64,000 nt of DNA from G965230615 sp965230615 (GCA_965230615.1 OZ246012.1:2666001-2730000); one strand, 5' to 3'. Positions 1 through 10,045 are shown, counted from the stretch's first letter. The notes: generated by a model from the sequence alone, not told the origin. Translations and numbers: made by a program.

Positions 1-79
1 CGCTCAAATATGAGCTTTGATTGAGGCCGAACGCGCAAGTTCACTTTATCAAACAACATACAACGCTAATCAATTCTAT

Positions 80-1132
80 TTATAAACCATCGACTTTCAA
101 GCCCATCGCCGAAGCTCTACGTCGCCACAGTCGGCGCGCTAATTCTTGCATATCCTGCGCCCGGTCACCTTCATCAATAATCTCAATACCTAACAGGGTC
201 TCTAGCATATCTTCTAGAGTAAGAATACCTTCCAAACCACCATACTCATCGATCACCGCAGCAATATGCGAGCGTTGTTGCAATAACTTATCGAAAGCCG
301 CTGCCACATTGGTAGTTTCCGGGATAGCAATCAGCTCGCGCGCAAAGTCTTCGACCAGCCTGCCTTCTTCACCGCGTGCCTGGGCCAATAACAAATCGGT
401 CCGCAGCACAAACCCGACATAATGCTCCCTTTCCCCTTTATACAAAGGTATTCGGGAAAAGCGCTCTGTGGCATATTTTTCAAAGTACTCACCCACTGTC
501 ATACTACTGTCGATTGAAAACACTACTACTCTTGGTGTCATCACATCGACCACATGGTTTTCATGCAACATCAACAAGTTGCGTAATACGATAGATTCCT
601 GCTGCGCTAACAAGCCTTCTTTCTGACTTAACTCAGCCATCGCCGCAAATTCAGCCCGATTAAACCCTTTTAAGCCCGGGCCATGTGTCATCGACCGGGT
701 TAGTATCTGGGAAAGCCACACAAATGGGTATAACGCCCATACCAGAAAACGCAGGCAATAAGCTGTCATTGGTGCCAGGGCCTGCCAATAATGCGCTCCC
801 AGCGTTTTAGGAATAATTTCTGAAAAAACAAGAATCAGCAAGGTCAAAACAGCCGAAGCAACTGCCAGATAGGCACTGCCAAAAACAGCCGCCGCCTGCG
901 CACCCGCACCAGCGGCCCCGACGGTATGCGCGATAGTATTGAGCGTCAAAATAGCCGCCAGCGACTGATTAATATTTTCTTTCAGGTTCCTCAGCAATTT
1001 ACCAGATGGCTTGTTTTCCTGCTCCAAAACCGCCACATAGCCAGTAGTGACACTCAGCAAAACTGCCTCAGCTATAGAGCAGAGGAAGGAGAAACCTAAC
1101 GCAATAAGGATATATATAATAAGCAATAGCAT
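80..1132 (-). CDS. CNNM/HlyC-type membrane protein with CBS pair
   Basis: This is an integral membrane protein of the DUF21 (CNNM) family, whose members are linked to magnesium or other cation transport. Residues 1-165 carry several hydrophobic helices with small residues typical of DUF21. Residues about 195-315 form a CBS pair, with the phrase DEYGGLEGILTLEDMLE typical of the second CBS domain. The chain stops at 350 residues, without the C-terminal CorC_HlyC domain that longer relatives have. The start is ATG; no strong ribosome site is visible. It is transcribed away from the DUF1415 gene's 3' end. Family assignment is solid; the transported ion is not known. Confidence 0.88.
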   Translation of the reverse strand: MLLLIIYILIALGFSFLCSIAEAVLLSVTTGYVAVLEQENKPSGKLLRNLKENINQSLAAILTLNTIAHTVGAAGAGAQAAAVFGSAYLAVASAVLTLLILVFSEIIPKTLGAHYWQALAPMTAYCLRFLVWALYPFVWLSQILTRSMTHGPGLKGFNRAEFAAMAELSQKEGLLAQQESIVLRNLLMLHENHVVDVMTPRVVVFSIDSSMTVGEYFEKYATERFSRIPLYKGEREHYVGFVLRTDLLLAQARGEEGRLVEDFARELIAIPETTNVAAAFDKLLQQRSHIAAVIDEYGGLEGILTLEDMLETLLGIEIIDEGDRAQDMQELARRLWRRRASAMGLKVDGL

Positions 1133-1198
1133 GGTGCGACATTATACGCGATGCATCACAAAGACCAATGTTTTAAACTGCATTCGAGCTATATTCAA

Positions 1199-1768
1199 TC
1201 ACTTTGTCGTGCCATTATCTGCAGAGGCTGTATTGCGATACGGGAAATATTTGTCTTTATCCTGTCTGCTCAGCGCACGCATTTTTTCGATATTTCGCTG
1301 CGGGATTTGCTCTGGGTCAGGATATGCCCGCAAAACGCTTGCCATACTGGCTTCACGTAAAATATGTAAAATTGGGTAAGGCGAGCGATTTGTAAAGTTT
1401 TCCGCTGCATCAGGCTCAGTGCCTGCAAAGCGGTATGCAGGATGGAAGCTGGCTATCTGATAGACCCCCACCCAGTTAAACTGCTGCAACAAGGCATCGG
1501 CCAAGCCCAAAAACTGATTATATTGCTCAAAATCCTGCAAGGCATTTGGTAAAACCAATAGAGAGGTGTCAATCTCAACAGACGGTGTGACGTCTAATAA
1601 CGACAGCTCAGCTAGTAAGGCCTCCAGCACAGCCGTTTCATCTTGCGCATCACTGATATGAATACGCACCTGATTTTGCTTCATGGGCTTAGGTGCAAAA
1701 GGGCATAAATTAAACCCCACCACGACCTCTTGCAACCAATACTCTATCTCAGTTTTTATTTTATCCAT
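1199..1768 (-). CDS. DUF1415 family protein
   Basis: This is a 189-residue cytoplasmic protein of the DUF1415 family, whose function is unknown. The N-terminal stretch GFNLCPFAPKP and the later GVYQIASFHPAYRF and NRSPYPILHILRE segments are the conserved features I recognise. There is no signal peptide or membrane helix. It is divergent from ylqF, whose start lies about 120 bases away, so the two may share a control region. Length agrees with the family. Confidence 0.85.
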   Translation of the reverse strand: MDKIKTEIEYWLQEVVVGFNLCPFAPKPMKQNQVRIHISDAQDETAVLEALLAELSLLDVTPSVEIDTSLLVLPNALQDFEQYNQFLGLADALLQQFNWVGVYQIASFHPAYRFAGTEPDAAENFTNRSPYPILHILREASMASVLRAYPDPEQIPQRNIEKMRALSRQDKDKYFPYRNTASADNGTTK

Positions 1769-1889
1769 TCACACCGCTTCGCTTGACAGCAGTGGACCTA
1801 CACCGCCTTGCCAATTACACTATCGTTTTATTATAAGTTGCCGATTGGGCAAACGCTATGGCATTAGCCAGATTGGTCGAGAATATTTT

Positions 1890-2816
1890 ATGAGCATTCA
1901 TTGGTTCCCCGGGCATATGCACAAAGCCCAAAAAGAAATTCAACAAACCTTGCCACAGGTTGATTTAATCATCGAGATTCTTGATGCGCGCCTGCCTTTT
2001 AGCAGCGAAAACCCATTGATTGCCAAACTCAGGGGCAACAAACCCTGCATTAAAATACTCGGCAAGTGTGATCTGGCAGACCCCAAACTGACACAACAAT
2101 GGCAAAGCCAGCTAGAAGAAGAACGGCACGTTAAAGCACTGGCCTTGAGCATACAACAGCCGGGTAATATTCGCCAACTCCCTGAGCACTGCCGCAAGCT
2201 GCTGACAGACAAGTCCACCCGGGAACATATTCTACACATTATGATTACCGGCATCCCTAATGTTGGGAAATCCACATTGATTAATATTCTGGCTGATAAA
2301 GCCATTGCAAAAACAGGCAATGAAGCGGCTGTCACTCGTGGTCAACAACGTATCCGACTCAGTGACGATATGGTTTTAGTAGACACACCCGGCATTTTAT
2401 CACCGCAGCAAGAATATCCTGACAGCAACTACCGGCTTGCTGCAACCGGCGCAATCAAAGATACCGCAATGGAATATGATGATGTGGCTTTTTTTATTGC
2501 ACCTTATCTGCTGCAAACTTATCCCGAACAAATTAAAGCGCGCTATAAACTCGACACAATTCCTGATACAGAACAGGCGTTCTTTGAAACCATCGGCAAA
2601 CAACATGGCTGCCTCAGTCGCGGCGGCCTGGTTGACTTCAATAAAATCTGCAAGCTGTTTATTACTGACTTACGTAATGGTCAACTCGGTCGTTATACAC
2701 TGGAGACTCCCGCCATGGTTGCTGCGGAGAAAGCCGTGCATGAAGTCGTACAGGCGACGAAGGCTGCTAAAAAAGCCGCTCGCCTAGAGAAATTTAAAAA
2801 GAAGAAAAATAAGTAA
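1890..2816 (+). CDS. ylqF: Ribosome biogenesis GTPase YlqF/RbgA
   Basis: This is a circularly permuted GTPase that in other bacteria acts in large-subunit ribosome assembly. The ATG at 1890 gives 308 residues beginning MSIHWFPGHMHKA, the family's conserved N-terminus; the open frame extends upstream but that part is unrelated. Motif order is permuted: the G4-like LGKCD (57-61) precedes G1 GIPNVGKST (121-129) and G3 DTPG (165-168). The G4 motif reads GKCD where NKxD is canonical, so its asparagine is replaced. The C-terminus is lysine-rich (FKKKKNK), fitting RNA contact. It converges on the repeat lipoprotein gene. Confidence 0.95.
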   Translation: MSIHWFPGHMHKAQKEIQQTLPQVDLIIEILDARLPFSSENPLIAKLRGNKPCIKILGKCDLADPKLTQQWQSQLEEERHVKALALSIQQPGNIRQLPEHCRKLLTDKSTREHILHIMITGIPNVGKSTLINILADKAIAKTGNEAAVTRGQQRIRLSDDMVLVDTPGILSPQQEYPDSNYRLAATGAIKDTAMEYDDVAFFIAPYLLQTYPEQIKARYKLDTIPDTEQAFFETIGKQHGCLSRGGLVDFNKICKLFITDLRNGQLGRYTLETPAMVAAEKAVHEVVQATKAAKKAARLEKFKKKKNK

Positions 2817-2853
2817 CCATCGATACTGTGGCGATATGCTTATACAGTTAGCC

Positions 2854-2873
2854 TACCCGGCCGTAGCCGGGTA
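2854..2873. terminator. Weak hairpin between convergent genes
   Basis: TACCCGGC (2854-2861) pairs with GCCGGGTA (2866-2873) around a CGTA loop. It lies between the convergent ends of ylqF and the repeat lipoprotein gene. No long T-run follows on either strand, so termination is an inference from position. Confidence 0.4.
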
Positions 2874-2925
2874 TAACAAGATTTTATGCTTGTGCCAAGC
2901 CTCTTACTGACAACTGAGCATAGCA

Positions 2926-5388
2926 CTAGCGCCGAAAGTCGATCTCAGAACGTGAGACAACTGCACGTTCGCCGCTCACAAGATCAATCAAGACCAACAT
3001 ACCATTCACAGCATCCGACAATAAGACTAAGTCATTTGCAGCATCAATTGCAATCGATGAGCTAAGCTGCAATGGCAAACCGATGTTAGGCTCATTTTGC
3101 GCCACAACATTTCTATCACCGGTTTGCAAATCAACGCTGATCACGCGCGCATTTGACGATAAAGAAGGCACCTCAGTCATATAGAGTAAATTGTCATCGG
3201 CATCCAGTACAAACGCATAAGGTCGGTTAATCGTCGGCCCCAAACCGACATCAGCATTCGATAGCACGCTCGTCTCAGCAGAGCCTAAGTCAGTGGCAAA
3301 GACACTCCCGTTCGAACCAAACAAACCACTGGTGTGCCCTGAGAACACGCGATTATTCGCAGCATCAAACGTAATTGCACCTTGACCAAGTTCGACGACA
3401 TCCTGCGTTGCTAATAAGGTACGCACACCACTGCCCAAATCGATACTGAGCAACCGTCTTCCAGCAGCGATACTAGCATCTAATAATATGGCGCGATTAT
3501 TGTCTTCATCAAGCAACGCTTGCCGGGGGCTAATAAATGCCGGTCCCGAATGTGTATCATTCGAAACAACACGGCGTTCACCTGTGATGGTATCAATCGC
3601 CAACAATGCAGCTAAGGTGGAGTCCGGCACATAAGCGGTTGAACTATCGGCTGACAGGCTGATTGAACGCGGGTCACTGATCACTGTATTCGCATCGCCC
3701 GTATTGGCCGATAGCAATGTTCTATCACCTGATTGCAAGTCAACTGTTAACACACGCCCGCTTCTATTGGCGGTAAAGGCGCGCTGATTGACAATATCCC
3801 AAGCCAGTGCACCATTGCTTGTACTAAAATCAAATAGCTCGCCCGCACCCCATACATTATTCGCCACCGTGGTTTGCTCACCACTGGCAAAGCTGGCGCT
3901 GGCAACTGATAAGTTATTCAATACAACCACGCCATCATTGACGCTATCCAAAGCGATAGACCGGCCAGCAATATTAGTATCTGCTAGCAATGTGCGATTG
4001 CCGGTATCTAAATCTACAGCAAGAACACTTGCGGCTGACAAACACAAAATGATCACGCGATTGTTGGCTGTATCGGCCACAATATCAGCAATATTTGAAC
4101 AAGATGGCCCCGTGCCTACTGCTGAACTACTTAGCACCTCGATAAAGTCGAGCGTATCAGCGCTGTAGCTGGAAATAGTATTGGAAGAGGCCCCCAAAAC
4201 ACGGTCATTGACATCGTCTACCACAAAGTTTTCAAAGGCATTAGACCCTAATGACTCTGCCAACACTTCAACAGCACCGGTATCAGCGTCGATAGCAAGC
4301 ATGTCACCCGCGAAACGCTGATATGCCAGCAAACGATTACCCGCTGCATCAAGGGCAACACTGGTAACCCCACCTTCAAGTGTATCACTGATCACTGCGC
4401 GATTACCGCTGACTAAATCGACAGCGATCAAATCGGTGTTGCCTAATAAGTTGTTTTTGATAAGCACCCTATCATTGGCCGCATCCATAACCATCTCGGT
4501 GGCCGAGGCAATCTCACGCCCTGTGCCAACAGCAGCATTCGACACTATCCGCTGGCTACCATCCGCTAAACTGACTGCGACTAATGCGTTTAATCCTAAA
4601 TCTAATACCAGCGCCTGATTGCGAGAGGCATCGAACACCAGTGCCATTGGGTTGATAAGTAATGGCTCATGATGAAAGGTTCGACTGACAGAAACTGTCT
4701 GGCCATTGGCAAAACTGGCTTCAATATTCAGCACATTCTCTAATAAGGTTAGCGGAATATCGGCTGACCACTGGCTGGGGTCACTGCCCAATACAGCAAC
4801 AACACCGTTAATTGTTAAAGAAGTGATATCAGCAGCTATCACGGCGCCATCTTCAGCATCATTAACCCGACCACGTACCGTCAGCTGCTGCTCTACCCCT
4901 TGTACATTGGCATTACTGAGTGGAAATATGACGTCAACATTGAAATCATCCACATTTTCAACCGTAATCACTATATCCAGACTGACACTGGCACCATTGG
5001 TGTCAGCAACGCTAATTGTCAGTTCGTACTGGTTATCAGCATTATTATCTTGCGGTGCTTCAAAATCTGGTGCAGTAGTAAACTGTACCTCACCACTACC
5101 GGCATTAATACTGAACAAGCCTGCATCATTACCGCCACTGATCGAAAAACTCAAAGCATCACCCTCACCATCTTCAGCAATGGCCGTATAAGCTGGCAAG
5201 CTTTGATTCTCGGCAATACTGACAGTTGCTCCCGAGGTAAAACGAGGCACTGTATTACTGCTTGTATCATCACTGGAGGCTGGAGAGTTATTGCCGCCAC
5301 CGCTACTACAAGCAGATAGCGCGATTGCAAAAACAGGTAATACACAGAGGGTAGAAAAAGGTTTTAAGCCCCAAAGAACATTCTTCAT
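2926..5388 (-). CDS. Large lipoprotein with cadherin-like domain and propeller-like repeats
   Basis: An 820-residue exported lipoprotein. The signal peptide ends in the lipobox LSAC, with lipidation cysteine near residue 27, followed by a Ser/Gly/Asn/Asp linker. Residues about 45-150 resemble a cadherin-type domain (FTSGATVSIAEN, then DFEAPQDNN and ITVENVDDF). From about 245 to the end there are roughly twelve units of about 45 residues. Each ends in a phrase such as VDLQSGDRTLLS, matching beta-propeller blades that read like SMP-30/NHL repeats. The likely site is the outer membrane or surface. No catalytic motif is visible, so a binding or scaffold role is inferred. It is monocistronic, with AT-rich DNA upstream. 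Confidence 0.85.
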   Translation of the reverse strand: MKNVLWGLKPFSTLCVLPVFAIALSACSSGGGNNSPASSDDTSSNTVPRFTSGATVSIAENQSLPAYTAIAEDGEGDALSFSISGGNDAGLFSINAGSGEVQFTTAPDFEAPQDNNADNQYELTISVADTNGASVSLDIVITVENVDDFNVDVIFPLSNANVQGVEQQLTVRGRVNDAEDGAVIAADITSLTINGVVAVLGSDPSQWSADIPLTLLENVLNIEASFANGQTVSVSRTFHHEPLLINPMALVFDASRNQALVLDLGLNALVAVSLADGSQRIVSNAAVGTGREIASATEMVMDAANDRVLIKNNLLGNTDLIAVDLVSGNRAVISDTLEGGVTSVALDAAGNRLLAYQRFAGDMLAIDADTGAVEVLAESLGSNAFENFVVDDVNDRVLGASSNTISSYSADTLDFIEVLSSSAVGTGPSCSNIADIVADTANNRVIILCLSAASVLAVDLDTGNRTLLADTNIAGRSIALDSVNDGVVVLNNLSVASASFASGEQTTVANNVWGAGELFDFSTSNGALAWDIVNQRAFTANRSGRVLTVDLQSGDRTLLSANTGDANTVISDPRSISLSADSSTAYVPDSTLAALLAIDTITGERRVVSNDTHSGPAFISPRQALLDEDNNRAILLDASIAAGRRLLSIDLGSGVRTLLATQDVVELGQGAITFDAANNRVFSGHTSGLFGSNGSVFATDLGSAETSVLSNADVGLGPTINRPYAFVLDADDNLLYMTEVPSLSSNARVISVDLQTGDRNVVAQNEPNIGLPLQLSSSIAIDAANDLVLLSDAVNGMLVLIDLVSGERAVVSRSEIDFRR

Positions 5389-6108
5389 AATATGACCACT
5401 TTAATTTTATTGACCAATTCATAAAAGCACTCATAGTGCCTTTGTCTGTTTTGGTTATTGATATTGCCCGATATACAGCAATCGCATGTATACTTTTTAT
5501 ATTCACCAGCTATTTTTACTGATTGTTTTCCAATAACTGCCAATATTGCGGCAAGCATTGACCAACTTATAAGGTATTGGTGTTATAAATAATTTTGAAA
5601 CAAACTCGCTCTGGAATAAAGCAAGTTAATTTATATCGACAATGGAGAAAAACTTTTCTTCTAGCATAAGTGCCAGAATTACCCTGTTGACCTTAATAAT
5701 ATGTTTGAACAACGCTTTGCCCCCCAATTATCTACAGGCAACTATTCCAATCGGCATTAGCATTTGGATTGCGAAAGCAGCAGAACACAGCAATATCGAT
5801 TTTACTTTTTCAGCACTGTTTGTGGAGTGTATCGGCGGACTACATTTTGGCGAATATATGCATAATAATTAGAATAATATGTTGGATTATTTGACACTTT
5901 AAAAACATTGCCACTATCGACTTATCCTATTTCAAAAATATCGTATTTTGCGCTAATCTTAATCTATACTTGCTTGAGTTACTTCTAATAAGCTCTGGTT
6001 TTCTAGTGGTTTTTCATTTGATAATATATTCATCTATATAAGCACCACTCAAAACCTAATTTTTACCAGAGTACTCACTGATTCACAGAAACGTAATAAT
6101 AAATTAGT
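5389..6108. other. AT-rich intergenic region
   Basis: A 720-base AT-rich spacer between two divergent genes for exported proteins. A 76-codon frame at 5642-5872 exists, but it has no visible ribosome site and no recognisable family. No strong hairpin or tandem repeat was seen. Promoters for both flanking genes presumably lie here but I could not assign them. Confidence 0.5.
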
Positions 6109-7464
6109 ATGAAAAAAGTTATAGGGGCATTGTCATTACTTTATTTACTCGCTTATTTGCAATTATCGGTGCAAGATAAGACTGTCGCCGCTCCTCCTAT
6201 AGCACAACAACAAAGTAAAAGCACAACGATTATCTCACAATATGAACAGCCTGCGATGCTGCTGCAACAGCAAGCTGTTTTAGAGAAATATGAAATCGCT
6301 CACAAGCATGACTTTAATCTATCCACGCCAATAGAACACACCGCAAAAAAACACGCTGCTGATACACCATCTGCGCCAGCTAAAACACAAATTACACAAG
6401 CAGCACAAACTCGTTTATCTGAAATACAGAAAAGAGCACTGGCTAAAGAAGTCGTTCAAACCTGGTTTGCCCATCAATGGCTTTCGGGTGTTTCCTTGAA
6501 TAATATTCAGTCAGACGAGAACACAGCCAGCTCAAATCATCGCGACAGAGAAAGCACTGTACTAATGACTAGCAGGCAGCTGACAACAGAAGAAGCTGAA
6601 GAAACCGCCGATACCGAAGAGGAAAACGAGCCAACGTTGAATAAGTGTATTGCCACGCCCTCAAAAATTGACGGCGTATATCAAGGCTGCCAATCTCCGG
6701 TCGTATTCGAAATTGCCAATATCGGCGCAATCTATAATATGTTTCTCACTTCCTTCGAGCTCAGAGATGGTGGTGGTGTTTATTATAATGCGCTGGGCCC
6801 GGCATTTGAGCTTAGTTCATTTAAAGAGCTTTGTCTCAACAGCGGAACAAAATCATTAGGCGGCCAATTCAATCAGGCAGGCATTAACTTCGCTGCATTT
6901 TCGGCCTGCAAAGATAATGATTTGCGATTGAACGGCGTGGTACTCACTACCAATAAAACCTGGAACTCAAAAGTACATGAGATTACACACCGTTATAACG
7001 CTTTGCATATTACGCATGCTTCTTTAGGGCTTGATCTTGTCTTGCATAAAGACGCAACCGTATTGGCTGACGTCGTAAATGACTTTGAAGTTTATACTTA
7101 TAATGACATCATTGAAGACTTTACAGCGCAAGCTGAATACAAAAGAGAGCATTTAACGATGCATATTCAGCATAGTGATTTGGAATTTGAAGCCAGCAGC
7201 GGCAACCAATCCGTCTCCTTCTCAGGCAGGGTTTATATTTCAACGTTAGGCTACGCTGATATTCAAACCATCAGCCCACTCTTTTATAGCCCTGCCAACA
7301 TGAGCAAACCTCAATCTGGAGAGCTGCTAATAGCAGGCCAGAACAACTCAACGCTTAGAATTCAAATACTGGGTATTGCTGAGCCGCAAATTGCTATTTA
7401 CATTGATACAGACGGTGACTCAGTAGAAGATATATTTTATCAAACAAGCTGGGATAAGTTTTAG
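6109..7464 (+). CDS. Exported protein of unknown function
   Basis: A 451-residue protein I do not recognise. It starts MKKVIGALSLLYLLAYL, an N-terminal signal or anchor. Residues about 25-165 are low-complexity, rich in Gln, Thr, Ala and then Glu (TEEAEETADTEEENE). From about 175 onward there is a compact part with several cysteines (NKCIATP, YQGCQSP, KELCLN, SACKDND). The C-terminus reads GELLIAGQNNSTLRIQ and then IYIDTDGDSVED, a calcium-binding-like Asp-rich strand seen in many secreted proteins. A periplasmic or surface protein is likely. It lies upstream of two other secreted-protein genes on the same strand, but 400 bases away. Confidence 0.7.
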   Translation: MKKVIGALSLLYLLAYLQLSVQDKTVAAPPIAQQQSKSTTIISQYEQPAMLLQQQAVLEKYEIAHKHDFNLSTPIEHTAKKHAADTPSAPAKTQITQAAQTRLSEIQKRALAKEVVQTWFAHQWLSGVSLNNIQSDENTASSNHRDRESTVLMTSRQLTTEEAEETADTEEENEPTLNKCIATPSKIDGVYQGCQSPVVFEIANIGAIYNMFLTSFELRDGGGVYYNALGPAFELSSFKELCLNSGTKSLGGQFNQAGINFAAFSACKDNDLRLNGVVLTTNKTWNSKVHEITHRYNALHITHASLGLDLVLHKDATVLADVVNDFEVYTYNDIIEDFTAQAEYKREHLTMHIQHSDLEFEASSGNQSVSFSGRVYISTLGYADIQTISPLFYSPANMSKPQSGELLIAGQNNSTLRIQILGIAEPQIAIYIDTDGDSVEDIFYQTSWDKF

Positions 7465-7868
7465 GTTCAGTATTATTTTCAACCTTTATCATTGATGCAT
7501 ACCCTCAATTCAGTAAAACCTATCATGGCAGCATGATTATTTAGATTATGCGCATGTCTATTTTTTCTTGATCTATCTTTGAATGCTTATTTGCAAATCG
7601 AGCGTTAGGGTTTTTTCTACGCTGGCTGCATAGCCCTATTGCTTTATGTGAATTTCATCTCATCTTTGTCATCAGACTACTAGCTAAATTTAAATCAACC
7701 ATCCCTTTTTTACTTTCTACTCATTTTTCCTGTTTTTTTTCATATCAAAAATTGACAAAAAGTGACCAACTTAAAGTCAATGATTAATTCTATGCAGTTA
7801 GATACAACCTTACTACTATCACTGGACCTGGAGACATCTTTTTTTCAACACTATGTTTAGGTGCAGAT
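7465..7868. other. AT-rich intergenic region
   Basis: A 404-base AT-rich spacer preceding the pair of jelly-roll protein genes. I saw no open frame worth reporting and no strong hairpin. The promoter for the 7869 gene is probably here but was not assigned. Confidence 0.45.
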
Positions 7869-8978
7869 ATGAATAACAGCAAAGATGAAATGCGTTTAGC
7901 AAGAGCTATTCGACTCATGCTATTGATTGTCTTATACGGCATTACTTTTCCCGCTTATGCACAACCATTGGAAGATACCCCAGGAAACTGGCGAGTCATT
8001 GGCAAGGATTCTAATCAGCATATTCGCGGCCCGAATTACTGGGATGGTAAATTATGTGCTGAGTCATGGACGGGTACCGTAGATGAGCTGTGGGAAGCGG
8101 TTTTAACGACCAATACTGGCCTTATCGAATTAGAGCCAAATGCGGAATATGCTTTAAGCTATGACGCTTATGTTGATGCTCCTCCCGGTGAGAACAGAAT
8201 ACTTATTTCACCATCACTAAGAAACACCAACAATGTCTTTTATCATAAGTGGCTTGGCCATTGGGTTAATGAAGGCATTTGGACTGCTTATGAAGACAAA
8301 ATAAGAACTGACAATAGCGGTGCCAATGCAACGCTCCAATTTTCTTTTGGCAGCAAATATGCCAATGAAGATGCACCACATACATTATGTATTGATAACT
8401 TAAATTTAACCAAAACCTGTGACGCATTTCCCACATTGACATTTGAGCCTGATTATTGCGGCATGCAAGTATCGGTCTCTCATGAGAACCCAATATATAA
8501 TTTTTATACGATATGGAATATCAGCGACGGCCTCAGCAACAGTGGTCATACCAACAGAACGGTCTTTTTACCAGCTGCTAATACAGCAAAGAACTATAAT
8601 GTTTGCGTAACGGGTGTATCCCAGCAAGCAGGGAATAGCTGTGAGACATGCGAAAGCGTGACAGTTATACATGACAATGTATTAAATCCAATCGAAGCTG
8701 TGTACTTTCTTTGGCGACCTTTAGACTCCAGCACCTTTCCAATAACTGACTGGGAAGTCGGCATATCTTTCTCTCGATTAAATGGCTTGTCTTATCGAAT
8801 TACCGGCCTGCCCGGCAGTGCTAATCAACTGATTACTAGTGACAATCAGGATACGACTTTTGCAACACCCAATGGTTCTTACAACGTCTGTGTGTCTATT
8901 GAGGATGGCTGCCCCAGCGCTGAACCAGTATGCAAAACGTTGACCTTGAGACCTGATGGCGACAATAGCTGGCAGTAA
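7869..8978 (+). CDS. Secreted protein with carbohydrate-binding-like jelly roll (paralogue 1)
   Basis: A 369-residue exported protein. The signal peptide runs through FPAYAQ, with cleavage near residue 32. Residues about 35-180 look like a CBM4/9-type jelly roll: an early LCAESWTG, a central YDAYVDAPPGENRI and a closing TLCIDNLNL. The remaining 190 residues are cysteine-rich strands (CETCESV, CVSIEDGCPSAEPVC) resembling Ig-like or PKD-like modules. The following gene shares the N-terminal domain, so the two arose by duplication. They are separated by 31 bases and are probably co-transcribed. Glycan binding is inferred from the fold resemblance only; no catalytic motif is visible. Confidence 0.72.
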   Translation: MNNSKDEMRLARAIRLMLLIVLYGITFPAYAQPLEDTPGNWRVIGKDSNQHIRGPNYWDGKLCAESWTGTVDELWEAVLTTNTGLIELEPNAEYALSYDAYVDAPPGENRILISPSLRNTNNVFYHKWLGHWVNEGIWTAYEDKIRTDNSGANATLQFSFGSKYANEDAPHTLCIDNLNLTKTCDAFPTLTFEPDYCGMQVSVSHENPIYNFYTIWNISDGLSNSGHTNRTVFLPAANTAKNYNVCVTGVSQQAGNSCETCESVTVIHDNVLNPIEAVYFLWRPLDSSTFPITDWEVGISFSRLNGLSYRITGLPGSANQLITSDNQDTTFATPNGSYNVCVSIEDGCPSAEPVCKTLTLRPDGDNSWQ

Positions 8979-9009
8979 GCATCGATAAACCGTATTGAGG
9001 AATAATGCA

Positions 9010-9945
9010 ATGAAATTAGAGACTTTTAAAAAAACAGCCTTATTAAACAGGCTACTATGGGTTTGCTTACTCGGGTTTATAACATCGAATGCAACTGCCC
9101 AGCTAGAAGATCAATATGACTGGAAAGCCTATGGTGATCGAGTAGGCCAAGAGTATATTGAGCGCGGCATGCTCTGCGCTGAGGCCTGGACAGGCGCAGC
9201 TGATTTACCTTATGAGCAAATCTTAGGCACTGTTGGCCGACCAGTGGTATTAAACAGTAATTCAACCTACAAGCTGACGTATGAGACATACGCAGATGCT
9301 GCACCGGGCCACAACCAAATGCGAATATTTGCCAAAGTACAAAAAGGGGCTGCTGATAACTATTATGATTTCGAAGCAGGCCGTAATCCTGTCATGCTCA
9401 ACGACGGGCAATTTGAGTCACATGAAATGATCTTTGATACCGATGGTAGTACTAATAATGTCGCCATTAACTTTTGGCTAGGCTCTAATAGAGCGCATGA
9501 CGGTATGAACGCTTCACGGACGCTTTGCATCAACAATGTCAAATTAGAAGAGATCGAATGCGACCCAAGCATCACACTCACTCCCACAACGCTTGAGTTA
9601 ATCGAGGGAACAAGTTGCCTGCTTGAAGGAGTAGAAGTCAGAGGCAGTGAAGGTGTCTCAAGGATCAAAGTAACCTATACTTACAGAAACCCCGACAATT
9701 CTATTGGTGAAACAATAACAGACAAACCTTGGAACGACGGTGTATTTTATTTACCAACAGAGCCAGACCCATATCCAAGCGTAGTAATGAAGATAGAAGC
9801 ATTCAGCAATATTTGCGGCACAGACAGAAGCGTTGTTCGCTACTATAACTTAGAACGCGCGAATACAGGCGCACTACCTGAGCAATCGTGCCCTACTGTT
9901 TCAGCTGATGAAGCAATAAATAATTATAACAAGGAACTGTTATAA
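9010..9945 (+). CDS. Secreted protein with carbohydrate-binding-like jelly roll (paralogue 2)
   Basis: A 311-residue exported protein starting at the ATG at 9010, with GAGG at 8997-9000 as ribosome site. A TTG five codons upstream also opens the frame but lies across that site. The signal peptide ends near NATAQ. Residues about 20-185 repeat the domain of the preceding gene: LCAEAWTG, ETYADAAPGHNQMRI and TLCINNVKL align with its counterparts. The C-terminal 125 residues differ from the neighbour and look like one Ig-like strand module. A strong terminator follows at 10013. The role is unknown; binding of a surface polymer is an inference. Confidence 0.72.
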   Translation: MKLETFKKTALLNRLLWVCLLGFITSNATAQLEDQYDWKAYGDRVGQEYIERGMLCAEAWTGAADLPYEQILGTVGRPVVLNSNSTYKLTYETYADAAPGHNQMRIFAKVQKGAADNYYDFEAGRNPVMLNDGQFESHEMIFDTDGSTNNVAINFWLGSNRAHDGMNASRTLCINNVKLEEIECDPSITLTPTTLELIEGTSCLLEGVEVRGSEGVSRIKVTYTYRNPDNSIGETITDKPWNDGVFYLPTEPDPYPSVVMKIEAFSNICGTDRSVVRYYNLERANTGALPEQSCPTVSADEAINNYNKELL

Positions 9946-10012
9946 CTAATAACAACCATTAACACTTATACAAGTTAACTTTTATTTAAAAGCACTTACT
10001 GAGTAAATAACG

Positions 10013-10045
10013 AAAAAGCGGATAGCACTCGCTATCCGCTTTTTT
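10013..10045 (+). terminator. Strong rho-independent terminator
   Basis: AAGCGGATAGC pairs with GCTATCCGCTT around an ACTC loop, with A-runs before and T-runs after. It can therefore work in both directions. It ends the 7869-9945 unit and faces the remnant gene on the other strand. Confidence 0.9.

Noticed and set aside
1683..1889. Upstream extension of the ylqF frame
   Set aside because: It overlaps the divergent DUF1415 gene, and the conserved YlqF N-terminus starts at 1890.
5642..5872. 76-codon forward frame in the AT-rich spacer
   Set aside because: It has no ribosome site, no recognisable family and sits in AT-rich DNA where such frames arise by chance.
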